From Clostridium_AQ sp900552125 (GTDB lineage Bacteria; Bacillota_I; Bacilli_A; Erysipelotrichales; Erysipelotrichaceae), in the NCBI GenBank assembly GCA_037892765.1, contig JBBKBW010000003.1: a stretch of 64,000 bases of DNA; one strand, written 5' to 3'. A program made the translations under genes and the position numbers. Within the stretch, counting starts at the first letter, position 1. Each line of letters begins with the position of its first letter. This document shows, one piece after another, positions 53,515 through 62,988 of this stretch. The notes under the pieces are model-generated. The model was not told the DNA's origin. It did no database searches and was given only the letters and a program-made list of their open reading frames with translations.

Positions 53515-53529
53515 ATTTTAAGGGCATAT
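53501..53529 (+). terminator. Hairpin after ROK copy 2
   Basis: ATATGCCCT / AGGGCATAT (53501-53509, 53521-53529) overlapping the stop codon; weak T tail. Confidence 0.6.
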
Positions 53530-53574
53530 TTAATTCATGATATTCTAATAATAGAAAGGGAGGAGGTGAAGGCT

Positions 53575-55542
53575 ATGAAACACGAAAAGTCCAGTTTCTA
53601 TATTAAAGAAATTTTGAAGGTTCTGTTAGATGGAGAAATATACTCAACACAAGAAATTGCTAAAAATATAAATCTTTCTGAAAAAGCTACTAGGAATAAA
53701 ATAATAGCTGTGCAGGATTTTCTAAGAGAAAATTCTTTGGGTAGCATTGAGAAAAAACCTCGTGTGGGAGTCTGGTTAGAATGCGATGAGTTATCAAAAA
53801 AGAAACTATCGCAAATGATAGAAGGAGCTAGCGATTTAGTGATTTCAAATGATACGCAAGGAAGAGTAGATGAAGTCTTAAGGATTCTATTTCGACTAAT
53901 GCCTAGGGAAAGTATTACAACACAAAGATTGGCAAATGAATTATATTTATCTGCTCCAACTGTGTTAAAGGTAATTCGCGATTGTGAGGAATGGTTAGCG
54001 CATTACCATATAGAAATAGTTAATGAGCGAAATCGAGGTTTTTCACTATCCTATCAAGAAAATGAATATCGTATAGCACTTAAGGACTTTATTGTTGATA
54101 AAGGGAAAAAAGATGATATTAAGAAAAATATTTATTATTTCTTTTCTAATATTGATGTTGATTTAATTAATAAGGCAATAGTAGAAACAGAAAATGAATG
54201 GAATTATCGTTTTACAGATGAATCGTTTTATGAAATTCTTATTTATTGCTGCCTTGCATATCAAAGAAAAGACTTTAGTATTCCTATGTCTATAAAACAA
54301 GAAGATATAGAGATTTTAGAACGTTATAATGAGTATCCATTTACAGTAGCGATATTTAAAAGATTACATGAAAAACTTCATATTATGTTTTCTAATGAAG
54401 ATATTCTATTTTTAGCAACACAAATACTTTGCTCGAAATTTATGGGGATTCATCAAACAGATCAAGCTTGGAATGTTATTCAAAAGTACGATAAAAAACT
54501 TCTAGATTTCATTGATGAAATGTTAGAAACAATAGGAAATATTCTAGGTAAGGACTTTAGTAATGACATTAAATTAAGAGAGAGTCTAGTATTTCATTTA
54601 AGACCAACAATCTTTCGTTTACGTTATGGTTCTCCACAAGGAAATTCACTTGTTGGTTTTATAAAAAAGGAATATAAAAATGTATTTAGAGCAACTTGGG
54701 CTATTTCTATCTTGTTTGAAAAACATTATGGTGTACAGATAACAGAAGATGAATTAGGTTTTATTGTATTGTATATTCAATCAGCTTTAGAGCGAAAAAC
54801 TCAAAGATATCATGCTGTTTTAATTGCGGATTTCACTTGGGGACATGCGCAATTAATATGTGAAAGAATAAGAAAAACAATTCCAGAAATACAAGATGTT
54901 GAAATAGTAAGTCGTCATGACTTTAGATTATATCAATATAATGATAAAGATTTAATTATCTCTAGTCGATCAATGGATGAAAAAGATAAACGAATAGTAG
55001 AAATTGGGAATTTATTAAGTGATGATGGAATGATGAGATTACGTTCTTTTATGGATAGCCTTAATCTTCCTTTGTATGAGAATACGAACCCTTTTACGCC
55101 TATTTGCTACCCTTTGTTTTCACCTGAATTAATTTTTGTGAACTTACAATGTAATTCGAAACAAGAAGTATTAGAATATATGTGTAAAAAAATGGAAACT
55201 AAAGGTTATGTAACAAATCGTTTTTTTAAAAGTGTAATGGAGCGTGAAGAAGTAACAGCGACTTCCATTGGTAATTTTGTCGCATTGCCTCATGGAGCAC
55301 AAATTGAAGTAAATGAACCTCATGTAGCAATCGCAGTCTTAGATAAACCTGTATTATGGGATGGAGAAGAATTTGTTGATATTGTATTCTTATTAGCATT
55401 TAAATTGTCAACACATGAAGAGATAAAAAGGGTGCAATCCTTTTATAAAGAATATATATCACTAATAGAGACTGATGAAAAGATTAAAATTATTCGTAAT
55501 ACAGCATCAGAAATTGAATTATTTAAATACTTGATACAATAA
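53575..55542 (+). CDS. PRD-containing transcriptional regulator (BglG/MtlR-like)
   Basis: 655 aa from ATG 53575 (AGGAGG 8 nt upstream; a GTG at 53566 is within the site). HTH (about 8-55), second HTH-like region (about 115-150), two PRDs (about 180-290 and 295-400), a degenerate EIIB-like domain (ADFTWGHAQLICERI, without the Cys) and a C-terminal EIIA domain (VALPHGAQIEV). Same plan as the regulator at 42375 but the EIIB cysteine is lost. Likely activator of the PTS-aldolase genes downstream. Confidence 0.92.
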   Translation: MKHEKSSFYIKEILKVLLDGEIYSTQEIAKNINLSEKATRNKIIAVQDFLRENSLGSIEKKPRVGVWLECDELSKKKLSQMIEGASDLVISNDTQGRVDEVLRILFRLMPRESITTQRLANELYLSAPTVLKVIRDCEEWLAHYHIEIVNERNRGFSLSYQENEYRIALKDFIVDKGKKDDIKKNIYYFFSNIDVDLINKAIVETENEWNYRFTDESFYEILIYCCLAYQRKDFSIPMSIKQEDIEILERYNEYPFTVAIFKRLHEKLHIMFSNEDILFLATQILCSKFMGIHQTDQAWNVIQKYDKKLLDFIDEMLETIGNILGKDFSNDIKLRESLVFHLRPTIFRLRYGSPQGNSLVGFIKKEYKNVFRATWAISILFEKHYGVQITEDELGFIVLYIQSALERKTQRYHAVLIADFTWGHAQLICERIRKTIPEIQDVEIVSRHDFRLYQYNDKDLIISSRSMDEKDKRIVEIGNLLSDDGMMRLRSFMDSLNLPLYENTNPFTPICYPLFSPELIFVNLQCNSKQEVLEYMCKKMETKGYVTNRFFKSVMEREEVTATSIGNFVALPHGAQIEVNEPHVAIAVLDKPVLWDGEEFVDIVFLLAFKLSTHEEIKRVQSFYKEYISLIETDEKIKIIRNTASEIELFKYLIQ

Positions 55543-55562
55543 GGGATTAGGAGGAGATTTAC

Positions 55563-56012
55563 ATGCAAGTAAAAGACGTTTTAGATGAAAGAATTATTGA
55601 TTTAAATGCAAAAGCGAATAATAAAGAAGAAATATTAACGCACTTAGCAAAAAAATTAAAGGAAGCAAAGTATATTGATGATGTTGAAGCATTCAAAAAA
55701 GATATTTATCAGCGAGAAAGTGAAGGAACTACTGGCATAGGCAATTATATTGCTATACCACATGGGAAAAGCGATTCTGTAACACAAGTAGGGATAGCAA
55801 TTGCTAAGCTGGATCATGAAATCGAGTGGGAGACGCTTGATGGAAAAGGAGTGAAACTTGTATTTTTATTTGCGGTAAGTAATAATCATGAATATGCTAG
55901 AAATCATATGCTTTTATTAGCAGATATAGCTAGAAAACTTGGAAATGATGAAGCTGTTGAACAAATGCTAAAAGCGGAAACTGTTGAAGATCTAAAAAAA
56001 GTATTTGCATAG
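55563..56012 (+). CDS. PTS fructose-family EIIA
   Basis: 149 aa, EIIA-2 fold with phospho-His in YIAIPHGKSDS. AGGAGG upstream, 20 nt after the regulator. It is separated from its IIB and IIC by a terminator and a second promoter, so IIA can be made at a basal level together with the regulator. Confidence 0.93.
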   Translation: MQVKDVLDERIIDLNAKANNKEEILTHLAKKLKEAKYIDDVEAFKKDIYQRESEGTTGIGNYIAIPHGKSDSVTQVGIAIAKLDHEIEWETLDGKGVKLVFLFAVSNNHEYARNHMLLLADIARKLGNDEAVEQMLKAETVEDLKKVFA

Positions 56013-56030
56013 CAGATAATTTCAGTTAAG

Positions 56031-56058
56031 GAGAAGAATTAAGACCTTCTCTTTTTTT
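56031..56058 (+). terminator. Terminator between IIA and IIB
   Basis: GAGAAG / CTTCTC (56031-56036, 56046-56051) and T7. Confidence 0.7.
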
Positions 56059-56111
56059 ATATTTGAATTAAGGAAAAAATACCGCATTAATTTAACCTTG
56101 AATTTTTTATA

Positions 56112-56127
56112 TGCAAAAAAAGTGCCA
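56112..56127 (-). promoter_or_regulatory. Sigma-54-like promoter match on the minus strand
   Basis: Minus strand reads TGGCACTTTTTTTGCA with GG and GC separated by exactly 10 bases. It points back toward the IIA gene, where no minus-strand gene exists, so it is antisense or fortuitous. Confidence 0.25.
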
Positions 56128-56149
56128 CATTAAAAAGACCACTATAAAT

Positions 56150-56178
56150 CTTATGTAAACGCTTTTAAATGCTATTAT
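56150..56178 (+). promoter_or_regulatory. cre-like site and -10 upstream of IIB
   Basis: TGTAAACGCTTTTA (56154-56167) differs from the CcpA consensus only in the penultimate base. A TATTAT -10 (56173-56178) follows; the -35 (CTTATG) is weak, suggesting activation by the PRD regulator. Confidence 0.6.
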
Positions 56179-56228
56179 ATAGCCAGATGATAGAAGAAAA
56201 TATCTTCTAAAGGAAAGGAGTTAAAATT

Positions 56229-56540
56229 ATGAAAATAGTTGCAGTTGCTGCTTGCACATCTGGAATCGCACATACCTATATTGCGAAAGAAAAATTAATT
56301 CGTGCTGCAGAGGCACTTGGTCACACGATTCATGTGGAGACACAGGGGACGATAGGAACAGAAGATGAATTGAAGCCAGAGGATATTAAAGAGGCTGATG
56401 TTGTTATCTTGGCAATTGATATTGCTATTACTGGGACTGAGCGTTTTGAGGGAAAGAGAACTGTAAAAGTTCCAACCAATGTTTGTGTTAAAGCACCGAA
56501 ACAATTACTACAAAAAATTGAATCAGAATTAAATAAATAG
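56229..56540 (+). CDS. PTS fructose-family EIIB
   Basis: 103 aa. Phospho-Cys9 in VAACTSGIAHTYIAKE. GAAAGGAG upstream. First gene of the IIB-IIC-aldolase-aldolase transcript. Confidence 0.93.
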   Translation: MKIVAVAACTSGIAHTYIAKEKLIRAAEALGHTIHVETQGTIGTEDELKPEDIKEADVVILAIDIAITGTERFEGKRTVKVPTNVCVKAPKQLLQKIESELNK

Positions 56541-56557
56541 AAAGGAAATGGGAAAAT

Positions 56558-57646
56558 ATGAAAAAAATAGGAGCTGAATTAAAAAGACATGCGTTGACAG
56601 CTATATCATATATGTTGCCATTAGTTGTTGCTTCAGGTCTTTTGATTGCAATTGGTAATTTAATGGGAGGAGCTAGTGTAACTACACTTGAAGAAATGAC
56701 CATTCCAAATGCATTGACCTCACTAGGGGTTTTAGGAATGGGATTATTGCCTTCTTTCATTGCAGGATATATTTCATATTCTATAGCTGATCGACCAGGT
56801 ATTGCGCCAGGTTTCTTAATGGGGCAAATCGCATCATTCTTGGGAGCAGGATTCCTTGGAGGGATGATTGGTGGTTATATTGTTGGTTATATTGCATTAG
56901 GTATAAGAAAATATTTGAAGGTTCCAAAATGGGCTGAAGCTTTAATGCCAATGATGATTATTCCTACATTATCAGCAATTATTGCAGGATTATTAATGTA
57001 TTTTGTAGTCGGTACTCCAATTGTTTGGATTACAGAAGGATTAACAAACTTTATTACTGGACTAGATCAATCATCTAAAGTGGTATATGGATTTATCATT
57101 GGTGGACTTGGATGTATTGATTATGGCGGACCAATTAGTAAAGTACCTAATTTAATTTGTGATGGTTTATTACTTGAAGGAATAACAGAACCAGAAGCAA
57201 TTAAAGTATTAGCTGCAATGGTGCCTCCTTTGGGAATTACGTTATCCTACGTTTTCTCTAAATTTATGAAAAAGAAAATTTATACAAATACAGAAGTAGA
57301 AAATATAAAAGTAGCATTTCCAATGGGATTGTGTATGATTTCTGAAGGTGTTATTCCTATTGCGATGAATGATTTAATTCGTACTGTATTCTGTACTGCA
57401 ATCGGTTGTGGTGTTACTGGAGCAATTAGTTTCAGTTTAGGAGTAGGAAGTAACGTGCCTTCTGGTGGTGTCTTCGTTATTCCAGCTATGTCTGATCCAA
57501 TTGGTGCTGTTATCGCTTTACTTGCGGGAACAGTCGTTACTGCTGTATTACTAGTATTGATTAAGAAAAGACGCAGCGAAAATGAAGATGTAGTAGTAGA
57601 TGATGTAGAAGAAGAAATGGATTTATCTGACATTACAATTTCATAA
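56558..57646 (+). CDS. PTS fructose-family EIIC
   Basis: 362 aa, about nine membrane helices; HALTAISYMLPLVVASGLLI, CIDYGGPISKVPN and MISEGVIPIAMND are family marks. Acidic tail. Paralogous to the IIC at 45391. The following aldolases suggest the imported product enters as a ketose phosphate. Confidence 0.92.
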   Translation: MKKIGAELKRHALTAISYMLPLVVASGLLIAIGNLMGGASVTTLEEMTIPNALTSLGVLGMGLLPSFIAGYISYSIADRPGIAPGFLMGQIASFLGAGFLGGMIGGYIVGYIALGIRKYLKVPKWAEALMPMMIIPTLSAIIAGLLMYFVVGTPIVWITEGLTNFITGLDQSSKVVYGFIIGGLGCIDYGGPISKVPNLICDGLLLEGITEPEAIKVLAAMVPPLGITLSYVFSKFMKKKIYTNTEVENIKVAFPMGLCMISEGVIPIAMNDLIRTVFCTAIGCGVTGAISFSLGVGSNVPSGGVFVIPAMSDPIGAVIALLAGTVVTAVLLVLIKKRRSENEDVVVDDVEEEMDLSDITIS

Positions 57647-57660
57647 TAAAGGGGAAATTT

Positions 57661-58512
57661 ATGTATGTATCAATGAAAGGCATGCTAAAACGTGCTAATG
57701 AAGGAAATTATGCTGTAATGGCAATCAATTGTTTCAATATAGAAACGGTACGAGCAGTAATAGAGGCAGCTCAAAGTTTACGTGCTCCAATCATTGTGAA
57801 TATAGTTCAGGAACATATGGTTAATCATTGTGATAGTGAATTGATTGCACCAGTTGTTCGAAAATTAGCTGAACGAGCAAGTGTTGAAGTAGCATTAAAT
57901 TTTGACCATGGTGTAGATGTTGGATTACTAAAAAAAGCATTACATGATGGTTACTCTAGTGTAATGGTAGATGCATCACGTTATGACTTAGATGGAAATA
58001 TTGCGATGACTAAAGAAATTGTTGAATTTGCAAAGCAATTCGATGCATCTGTTGAAGGAGAAATTGGCTGTATGGGTGAAACAGATGGAGAATTTACTGA
58101 TGAAAATATGAAAACAGATCCTCAACAAGCACTTCGTTTTGTAAAAGAAACAGGAATTGATTGTTTAGCGGTGTCTTATGGATCAAGTCATGGAAATTAT
58201 CCAGAAGGTTATGTTCCAAAATTTGATTTTGAATGCTTAAAGAAGATTAAAGATTTAACTCAAATGCCATTAGTATTACATGGGGGATCTGGATCTGGAG
58301 ATGAAAATATCAGAAATAGTGTAAGATACGGTATTAATAAAATTAATGTAGGCTGTGATTTTATGAATGCTAATACTAATGCAATAAAAAAGCATTTAAA
58401 GGAAAACCCAGATATTAATTATTGGGTTATGATGAATCAAGTAGAAAAAGAGAGTCAGGAAATAGTGAAACACTATATTAGATTATCAGGATCTGAAGGA
58501 AAGTCAATATAA
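57661..58512 (+). CDS. Class II ketose-bisphosphate aldolase (copy 1)
   Basis: 283 aa. Zinc ligands and active-site pieces: NFDHGVDVG, EGEIGCMGE, SYGSSHGNYP and LVLHGGSGSGDENI. Cleaves fructose-1,6- or tagatose-1,6-bisphosphate to DHAP and glyceraldehyde-3-phosphate (KbaY/GatY/FbaA group). The usual HLDHG is NFDHG here, so the residue before Phe-Asp is altered while the catalytic Asp and zinc His remain. AAGGGGA upstream. Confidence 0.88.
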   Translation: MYVSMKGMLKRANEGNYAVMAINCFNIETVRAVIEAAQSLRAPIIVNIVQEHMVNHCDSELIAPVVRKLAERASVEVALNFDHGVDVGLLKKALHDGYSSVMVDASRYDLDGNIAMTKEIVEFAKQFDASVEGEIGCMGETDGEFTDENMKTDPQQALRFVKETGIDCLAVSYGSSHGNYPEGYVPKFDFECLKKIKDLTQMPLVLHGGSGSGDENIRNSVRYGINKINVGCDFMNANTNAIKKHLKENPDINYWVMMNQVEKESQEIVKHYIRLSGSEGKSI

Positions 58513-58531
58513 AAATTAGGAGGAAATCGAT

Positions 58532-59398
58532 ATGTTAATGAATATGAAAGATTTATTGAAAGTAGCGCAGGAAAATCATTTTGCAGTTCCAGCATTTAAT
58601 ATTGGTAGTGACCAATTGTTAAAAGCGGTAATGAAGAAAGTGAATGAACTAAAATCACCTGTTATTTTGGAAATGAGCCCAGATGAATTTGAATTTGTTG
58701 GTTACGGACAAATTAAAGCGATGATTTATGAGGCGGCTCAAACAGATGTACCTGTATGTATTCACTTAGATCATGGAGATACATATGAAACAGTTGTTCG
58801 TGCAATTCAGGCAGGAATGACATCTGTTATGATCGATGCATCTAAATTACCATATGAAGAGAACGTTGCAATTACTAAAAAGGTTGTCGAAACTGCGCAT
58901 ATAGCTAATGTATCTGTTGAATCAGAATTAGGTACTATAGGAACTACAGGTAACTCTATTGAAGGAGGAACTGAAGGAGTTATATATACTGTACCAGCTG
59001 AGGCAAAACAATTTATTGAAGATACTGGTATCGATACATTTGCGGTGGCAATTGGGACAGCACATGGTATATATCCAAAAGATATGAAACCAAAATTGAG
59101 AATTGATATTTTGAATGATATAACTGAACAAGTAAAAGTACCTTTAGTGTTGCATGGCGGTTCTTCTAATAAAGATGAAGAAATCTCTGCAGCAGTAGAA
59201 AATGGAATTTGTAAAATCAATATTTCTAGTGATATCAAAATTGCATTTTATAATAAATGCAGAGAAGTATTAAATGCAAATCCGGACTTCCGTGAACCAC
59301 TTCAGATTTATCCTGAATGTATGGAAGAATGTGGTAAAGTAGTAGAAGAAAAATGTCGTTTATTTAACTCAGTAGATAAGGCAAAACTATACTATTAA
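58532..59398 (+). CDS. Class II ketose-bisphosphate aldolase (copy 2)
   Basis: 288 aa. HLDHGDTYE, ESELGTIGTTG, AIGTAHGIYP and LVLHGGSSNKDEEI give a complete zinc and active site. AGGAGG upstream, 19 nt after copy 1. Two different class II aldolases in tandem in one PTS operon point to a dedicated sugar pathway (for example tagatose or a related ketose) or to a mixed oligomer. Confidence 0.9.
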   Translation: MLMNMKDLLKVAQENHFAVPAFNIGSDQLLKAVMKKVNELKSPVILEMSPDEFEFVGYGQIKAMIYEAAQTDVPVCIHLDHGDTYETVVRAIQAGMTSVMIDASKLPYEENVAITKKVVETAHIANVSVESELGTIGTTGNSIEGGTEGVIYTVPAEAKQFIEDTGIDTFAVAIGTAHGIYPKDMKPKLRIDILNDITEQVKVPLVLHGGSSNKDEEISAAVENGICKINISSDIKIAFYNKCREVLNANPDFREPLQIYPECMEECGKVVEEKCRLFNSVDKAKLYY

Positions 59399-59404
59399 TA
59401 AATT

Positions 59405-59426
59405 GGAGCAAAGTGCTCCTTTTTTT
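59405..59426 (+). terminator. Terminator after the aldolases
   Basis: GGAGCA-AAG-TGCTCC (59405-59419) followed by T7. Confidence 0.8.
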
Positions 59427-59502
59427 ATAAGAAAAATGAAATATAATATCAAAAAATTTTAAAAAACATTAAAATTTTATTCCAATTTAAAATGAAACAT
59501 GA

Positions 59503-59532
59503 TATACTATGCATATCAAGAAAGCGGTTACT
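59503..59532 (+). promoter_or_regulatory. -10 and cre-like site of the GH1-murQ operon
   Basis: TATACT (59503-59508) with a poor -35; AGAAAGCGGTTACT (59519-59532) matches 12 of 14 bases of the cre consensus and covers the start of the transcript. Confidence 0.55.
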
Positions 59533-59545
59533 AAGGAGGGCTGAG

Positions 59546-61003
59546 ATGAAATTTAAATGTAAAGAGAGAAAAATCTTGTGGGGAGGAGCAACTGCGGCAA
59601 GTCAATATGAAGGGGGATGGAATGAAGGGGGAAAGGGTTTAGATACCCAAGATTGTAGACCTTATTTAAAGAGAACATCGAATGCCACAACTAATACTCG
59701 TTTATTAACGAAAGATATAGTTGCTGAGGCTAAAAAGTCTACAGGTGGTTATTATCCATTTCGTAAAGGGTCAGATGGATATAACCGTATGGAAGAAGAT
59801 ATTTCATTATTAAAAGAGCTGGGTATTGATGTTTATCGCTTTTCTATAAGTTGGGCGCGTTTATTTCCAAATGGAGATGAGCAAGAACCAAATCAGGAAG
59901 GTATTCAATATTATGACAAAATTATAAAAGCACTACATGATGCTGGTATAAAAATATTTTTAACTATGAATCATTATGCTATTCCTCTACATTTAGTAGA
60001 AGCTTACGGAGGCTGGACAAATCGGAAGCTGATTGATTTTTATGTAAGATTTGCAAAGGTTGTATTTGAAAATTGGGGAGATTATATTGATTATTATCTG
60101 CCATTCAATGAAATCAATGCGGGTTATTTTTCTCCGTATAATGGTGTCGGCTTATTAAAACCAGAAAATGAGGCTTATGATCAATCCCTTGTTTTCCAAT
60201 CATTGCATCATCAATTTGTTGCAAGTGCAAAAGTGATTGAGCTTGGTCATTCTATGGTCAAAGGGAAATTTGGCTGTATGATTGCTTGTTTTTGTTACTA
60301 TCCATACTCATGCAGTCCTGAGGATAATATGAAGATGGTTACAGAAGAAAATACAAATACCTGGTTTTGTGCAGACGTGTTGGCAAGAGGAAAGTATCCA
60401 TCTTATATGACAAGATTTTTTGAAGAACGTAGTATTGAATTTGAAATTACAAAAGAAGATGAAAATCTCTTAATGCATAATACTGCTGATTTTGTTTCCT
60501 TTTCTTATTACCAATCTTCAGTTGTTTCTTGTGAGGAAAAAGAAAAGACAGCAGGTAACTTAGTAGTAAGTACAAAAAATCCTTATTTAAAAGCAACTGA
60601 ATGGGGTTGGCAGATAGATCCAATTGGTTTGAGAGTTACATTAAATAAAGTATATGATCGTTATCAGAAACCAGTCTTTATTTCAGAAAATGGAATGGGG
60701 AGTAGAGATGCTTTGGAATCAGATTTAACTATTCATGATGAATATAGAATTAAATATCTTAAGGAACATTTCGAACAAATCGAGGAAGCTATAAAAGACG
60801 GCGTAGATTTAATTGGATATATTATGTGGGGTATTATAGATATAGTATCTGCAGGCAGCTGTGAAATGGAGAAACGTTATGGCGTTGTTTATGTAGATGC
60901 AGATAATTATGGAAATGGTACATATAATCGCTATAAGAAAGATAGCTTTACATGGTATCAAAATTTTATTAGAGAAAAGAGGGAAAGTGTAAATGGAAGA
61001 TAA
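59546..61003 (+). CDS. GH1 6-phospho-beta-glycosidase
   Basis: 485 aa from ATG 59546 (AAGGAGGG upstream). TIM barrel with acid/base Glu189 (LPFNEIN) and nucleophile Glu381 (FISENGMG). The 6-phosphate pocket of phospho-glycosidases is kept: Ser435, Lys443 and Tyr445 in VSAGSCEMEKRYG. No signal peptide, so it acts on PTS-imported 6-phospho-disaccharides. The operon with murQ suggests MurNAc-6-P-GlcNAc rather than cellobiose as substrate; this is inference. Overlaps murQ by 11 nt. Confidence 0.92.
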   Translation: MKFKCKERKILWGGATAASQYEGGWNEGGKGLDTQDCRPYLKRTSNATTNTRLLTKDIVAEAKKSTGGYYPFRKGSDGYNRMEEDISLLKELGIDVYRFSISWARLFPNGDEQEPNQEGIQYYDKIIKALHDAGIKIFLTMNHYAIPLHLVEAYGGWTNRKLIDFYVRFAKVVFENWGDYIDYYLPFNEINAGYFSPYNGVGLLKPENEAYDQSLVFQSLHHQFVASAKVIELGHSMVKGKFGCMIACFCYYPYSCSPEDNMKMVTEENTNTWFCADVLARGKYPSYMTRFFEERSIEFEITKEDENLLMHNTADFVSFSYYQSSVVSCEEKEKTAGNLVVSTKNPYLKATEWGWQIDPIGLRVTLNKVYDRYQKPVFISENGMGSRDALESDLTIHDEYRIKYLKEHFEQIEEAIKDGVDLIGYIMWGIIDIVSAGSCEMEKRYGVVYVDADNYGNGTYNRYKKDSFTWYQNFIREKRESVNGR

Positions 61004-61901
61004 AAGTTTAGCAAGATTAAATACGGAACAGCAAAATCCAGATACAGTGGATATCGATAGCTGTTCTACGGAAGAAGTTCTAATCAAAATAAATAATGAG
61101 GATCAAAAAGTTGCTGAGGTTGTAAGAAAGCAGATTCCTGCTATAACAGGGTTGGTAGAGGTTTCATATGAAGCAGTTAAAAATGGTGGGCGTATTATTT
61201 ATATAGGAGCTGGAACTTCTGGACGTTTAGGTATTTTAGATGCTTCTGAATGTCCTCCTACTTATGGTGTTTCACCAGATTTAGTACAAGGAATTATTGC
61301 TGGAGGAGAAAAGGCAATATTTACTGCTCAAGAGGGTGCAGAAGATTCATTTGATCAATGTATAGAAGATTTGAAAAAAAGAAACTTAAATTCTAAAGAT
61401 ATCGTTATCGGTCTAGCTGCAAGTGGAAGAACACCTTACGTTATAGGTGCTTTAAAGTATGCCAATTCTATTGGCGCAATGACAGGAAGCATTTGTTGTG
61501 TGGAAAATGCAGAAATTTCAAAATATGCTAAGTTTCCAGTAGAAGTTGTAACAGGTCCAGAAGTAGTAACGGGATCTACAAGAATGAAAGCGGGAACAGC
61601 AGAAAAAATGGTTTTAAATATGATATCTACTACAACTATGATAAAGATGGGAAAAGTTTTTCATAACTACATGGTAGATGTTCAGCCAACTAATATTAAA
61701 CTAGAAAAGCGGGCATGCAGTATGATAAAAACAATTTTGGAGATAGATGATGAAGAAGCGCAAAAACTATTTATAGAGAGTGGTAAGAACGTAAAGACTG
61801 CAATAATTATGAGTATTATGAATATGGATAAGGCAAATGCCCAAAAGGTTTTAGAAAAAGCAGATGGACATATTTCCAAAACAATTAGAGAAAGTTTATA
61901 A
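60993..61901 (+). CDS. murQ: N-acetylmuramic acid-6-phosphate etherase
   Basis: 302 aa, SIS domain. NTEQQNPDTVDIDSCST at the N-terminus, IYIGAGTSGRLGILDASECPPT (phosphosugar loop and catalytic Glu), GLAASGRTPYV and GSTRMKAGTAEKMVLNM. Removes D-lactate from MurNAc-6-phosphate to give GlcNAc-6-phosphate, the key step in using peptidoglycan amino sugar. Overlaps the GH1 gene and is followed 13 nt later by the EIIA gene. Confidence 0.96.
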   Translation: MEDKSLARLNTEQQNPDTVDIDSCSTEEVLIKINNEDQKVAEVVRKQIPAITGLVEVSYEAVKNGGRIIYIGAGTSGRLGILDASECPPTYGVSPDLVQGIIAGGEKAIFTAQEGAEDSFDQCIEDLKKRNLNSKDIVIGLAASGRTPYVIGALKYANSIGAMTGSICCVENAEISKYAKFPVEVVTGPEVVTGSTRMKAGTAEKMVLNMISTTTMIKMGKVFHNYMVDVQPTNIKLEKRACSMIKTILEIDDEEAQKLFIESGKNVKTAIIMSIMNMDKANAQKVLEKADGHISKTIRESL

Positions 61902-61914
61902 AGGAGGATTTTTT

Positions 61915-62238
61915 ATGGAAAACATGGAATTAATTGTATTTGAATTAGTTAGTAATGGCGGTAATGCGAAAGGATTGGCATATGAAGCTATTGCTTGTGC
62001 AGAAAAAGGAGAATTTGATAAAGCTGAGGAATTATTAAAAGAAGCAAATGAAAGTCTTGTTGCTGCACATAAAGTGCAGACAGAAATGATTCAAGCAGAA
62101 GCTGCTGGTAAACATCATGATGTTACTGTTTTATTTGTTCATGCACAAGATCATTTAATGGCTGCTATTGAAGTTTGTACATTAGCAGAAAATTTAATTC
62201 GTATGAATAAACGTTTATATGATTTAGAGAACAAATAG
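61915..62238 (+). CDS. PTS lactose/cellobiose-family EIIA
   Basis: 107 aa from ATG 61915 (AAAGGAGG upstream). Three-helix IIA-Lac with phospho-His76 and Asp79 in VHAQDHLM. Partner of the IIB and IIC at 63424 and beyond. IIA and IIB genes are split by two non-PTS genes and a promoter. Confidence 0.95.
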   Translation: MENMELIVFELVSNGGNAKGLAYEAIACAEKGEFDKAEELLKEANESLVAAHKVQTEMIQAEAAGKHHDVTVLFVHAQDHLMAAIEVCTLAENLIRMNKRLYDLENK

Positions 62239-62246
62239 GAGTATAA

Positions 62247-62984
62247 ATGCAATTTAAAGAGATTATTGTTAATGATAAAGCAATTCGAGGCTTTTTGCAT
62301 GAAGGGAAAAGTAATAATGTTGTCTGTATTGTACATGGCTTTATGGGCAATAAATCTGATCATCACTTTATGTTTCGAACATTTGGAGATGATATTTGTC
62401 AAGAAGGTTTTTCTGTATATCGATTTGATTTTCTAGGTTCCGGAGATAGCGATGGTACATTTTTTGAAGAAGAAAGTATAAATAGTCAAATTAATCAATG
62501 CAAATGTGTAGTAAGACAGTTTCAAAAAGAAAATTATAAGGTACATTTATTTGCGTTTAGTTTAGGTGGAGTAATTGCATCTCATGTGGCTAAAGAGATA
62601 AAAGTGGAATCATTATTTTTGTTATCCCCAGCCGGGAATTTTGATGAAATATTATTTCAAATGACTAGTGATTCAATTGATAAAAACAATTTAGAAGTTA
62701 ATGGATTTAAGATAAATCCAAAATTAATGGAAGAGAGCAGAAATTTTGAATATTTTAATGGAATTGATAGGTATCAAGGTCCAGTAAAAATTGTTCAAGG
62801 TACAAATGATCAATATGTAAAAATGAAAAGCTTGCATAATTATAAAAAGGCATATGCAAAGGCTGAAATTGTTTTAGTCTCTGAAGCTGACCATTGTTAT
62901 AGTAAGGTTTCATATACAGAGAGTGTTAGAAAGGAGATTCATGATTTTTATGGCAAAATTAAGAACTTGGCAAGTGAAGAATAA
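62247..62984 (+). CDS. Alpha/beta hydrolase
   Basis: 245 aa, cytosolic serine hydrolase fold. Oxyanion region CIVHGFMGNKSDH, nucleophile elbow AFSLGG (Ala where Gly is usual), acid Asp in GTNDQYV and His in EADHCYS. FDFLGSGDSDG is typical of the acyl-esterase/peptidase group. Lies 8 nt after the EIIA gene, so it is probably part of substrate processing, for example an esterase or amidase removing a decoration from the imported muro-sugar; that role is inference. Confidence 0.85.
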   Translation: MQFKEIIVNDKAIRGFLHEGKSNNVVCIVHGFMGNKSDHHFMFRTFGDDICQEGFSVYRFDFLGSGDSDGTFFEEESINSQINQCKCVVRQFQKENYKVHLFAFSLGGVIASHVAKEIKVESLFLLSPAGNFDEILFQMTSDSIDKNNLEVNGFKINPKLMEESRNFEYFNGIDRYQGPVKIVQGTNDQYVKMKSLHNYKKAYAKAEIVLVSEADHCYSKVSYTESVRKEIHDFYGKIKNLASEE

Positions 62985-62988
62985 GAAT

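Noticed and set aside
58807..59238. 143-codon open frame on the minus strand inside aldolase copy 2
   Set aside because: Antisense to a complete aldolase; no start signal and no recognisable protein features.
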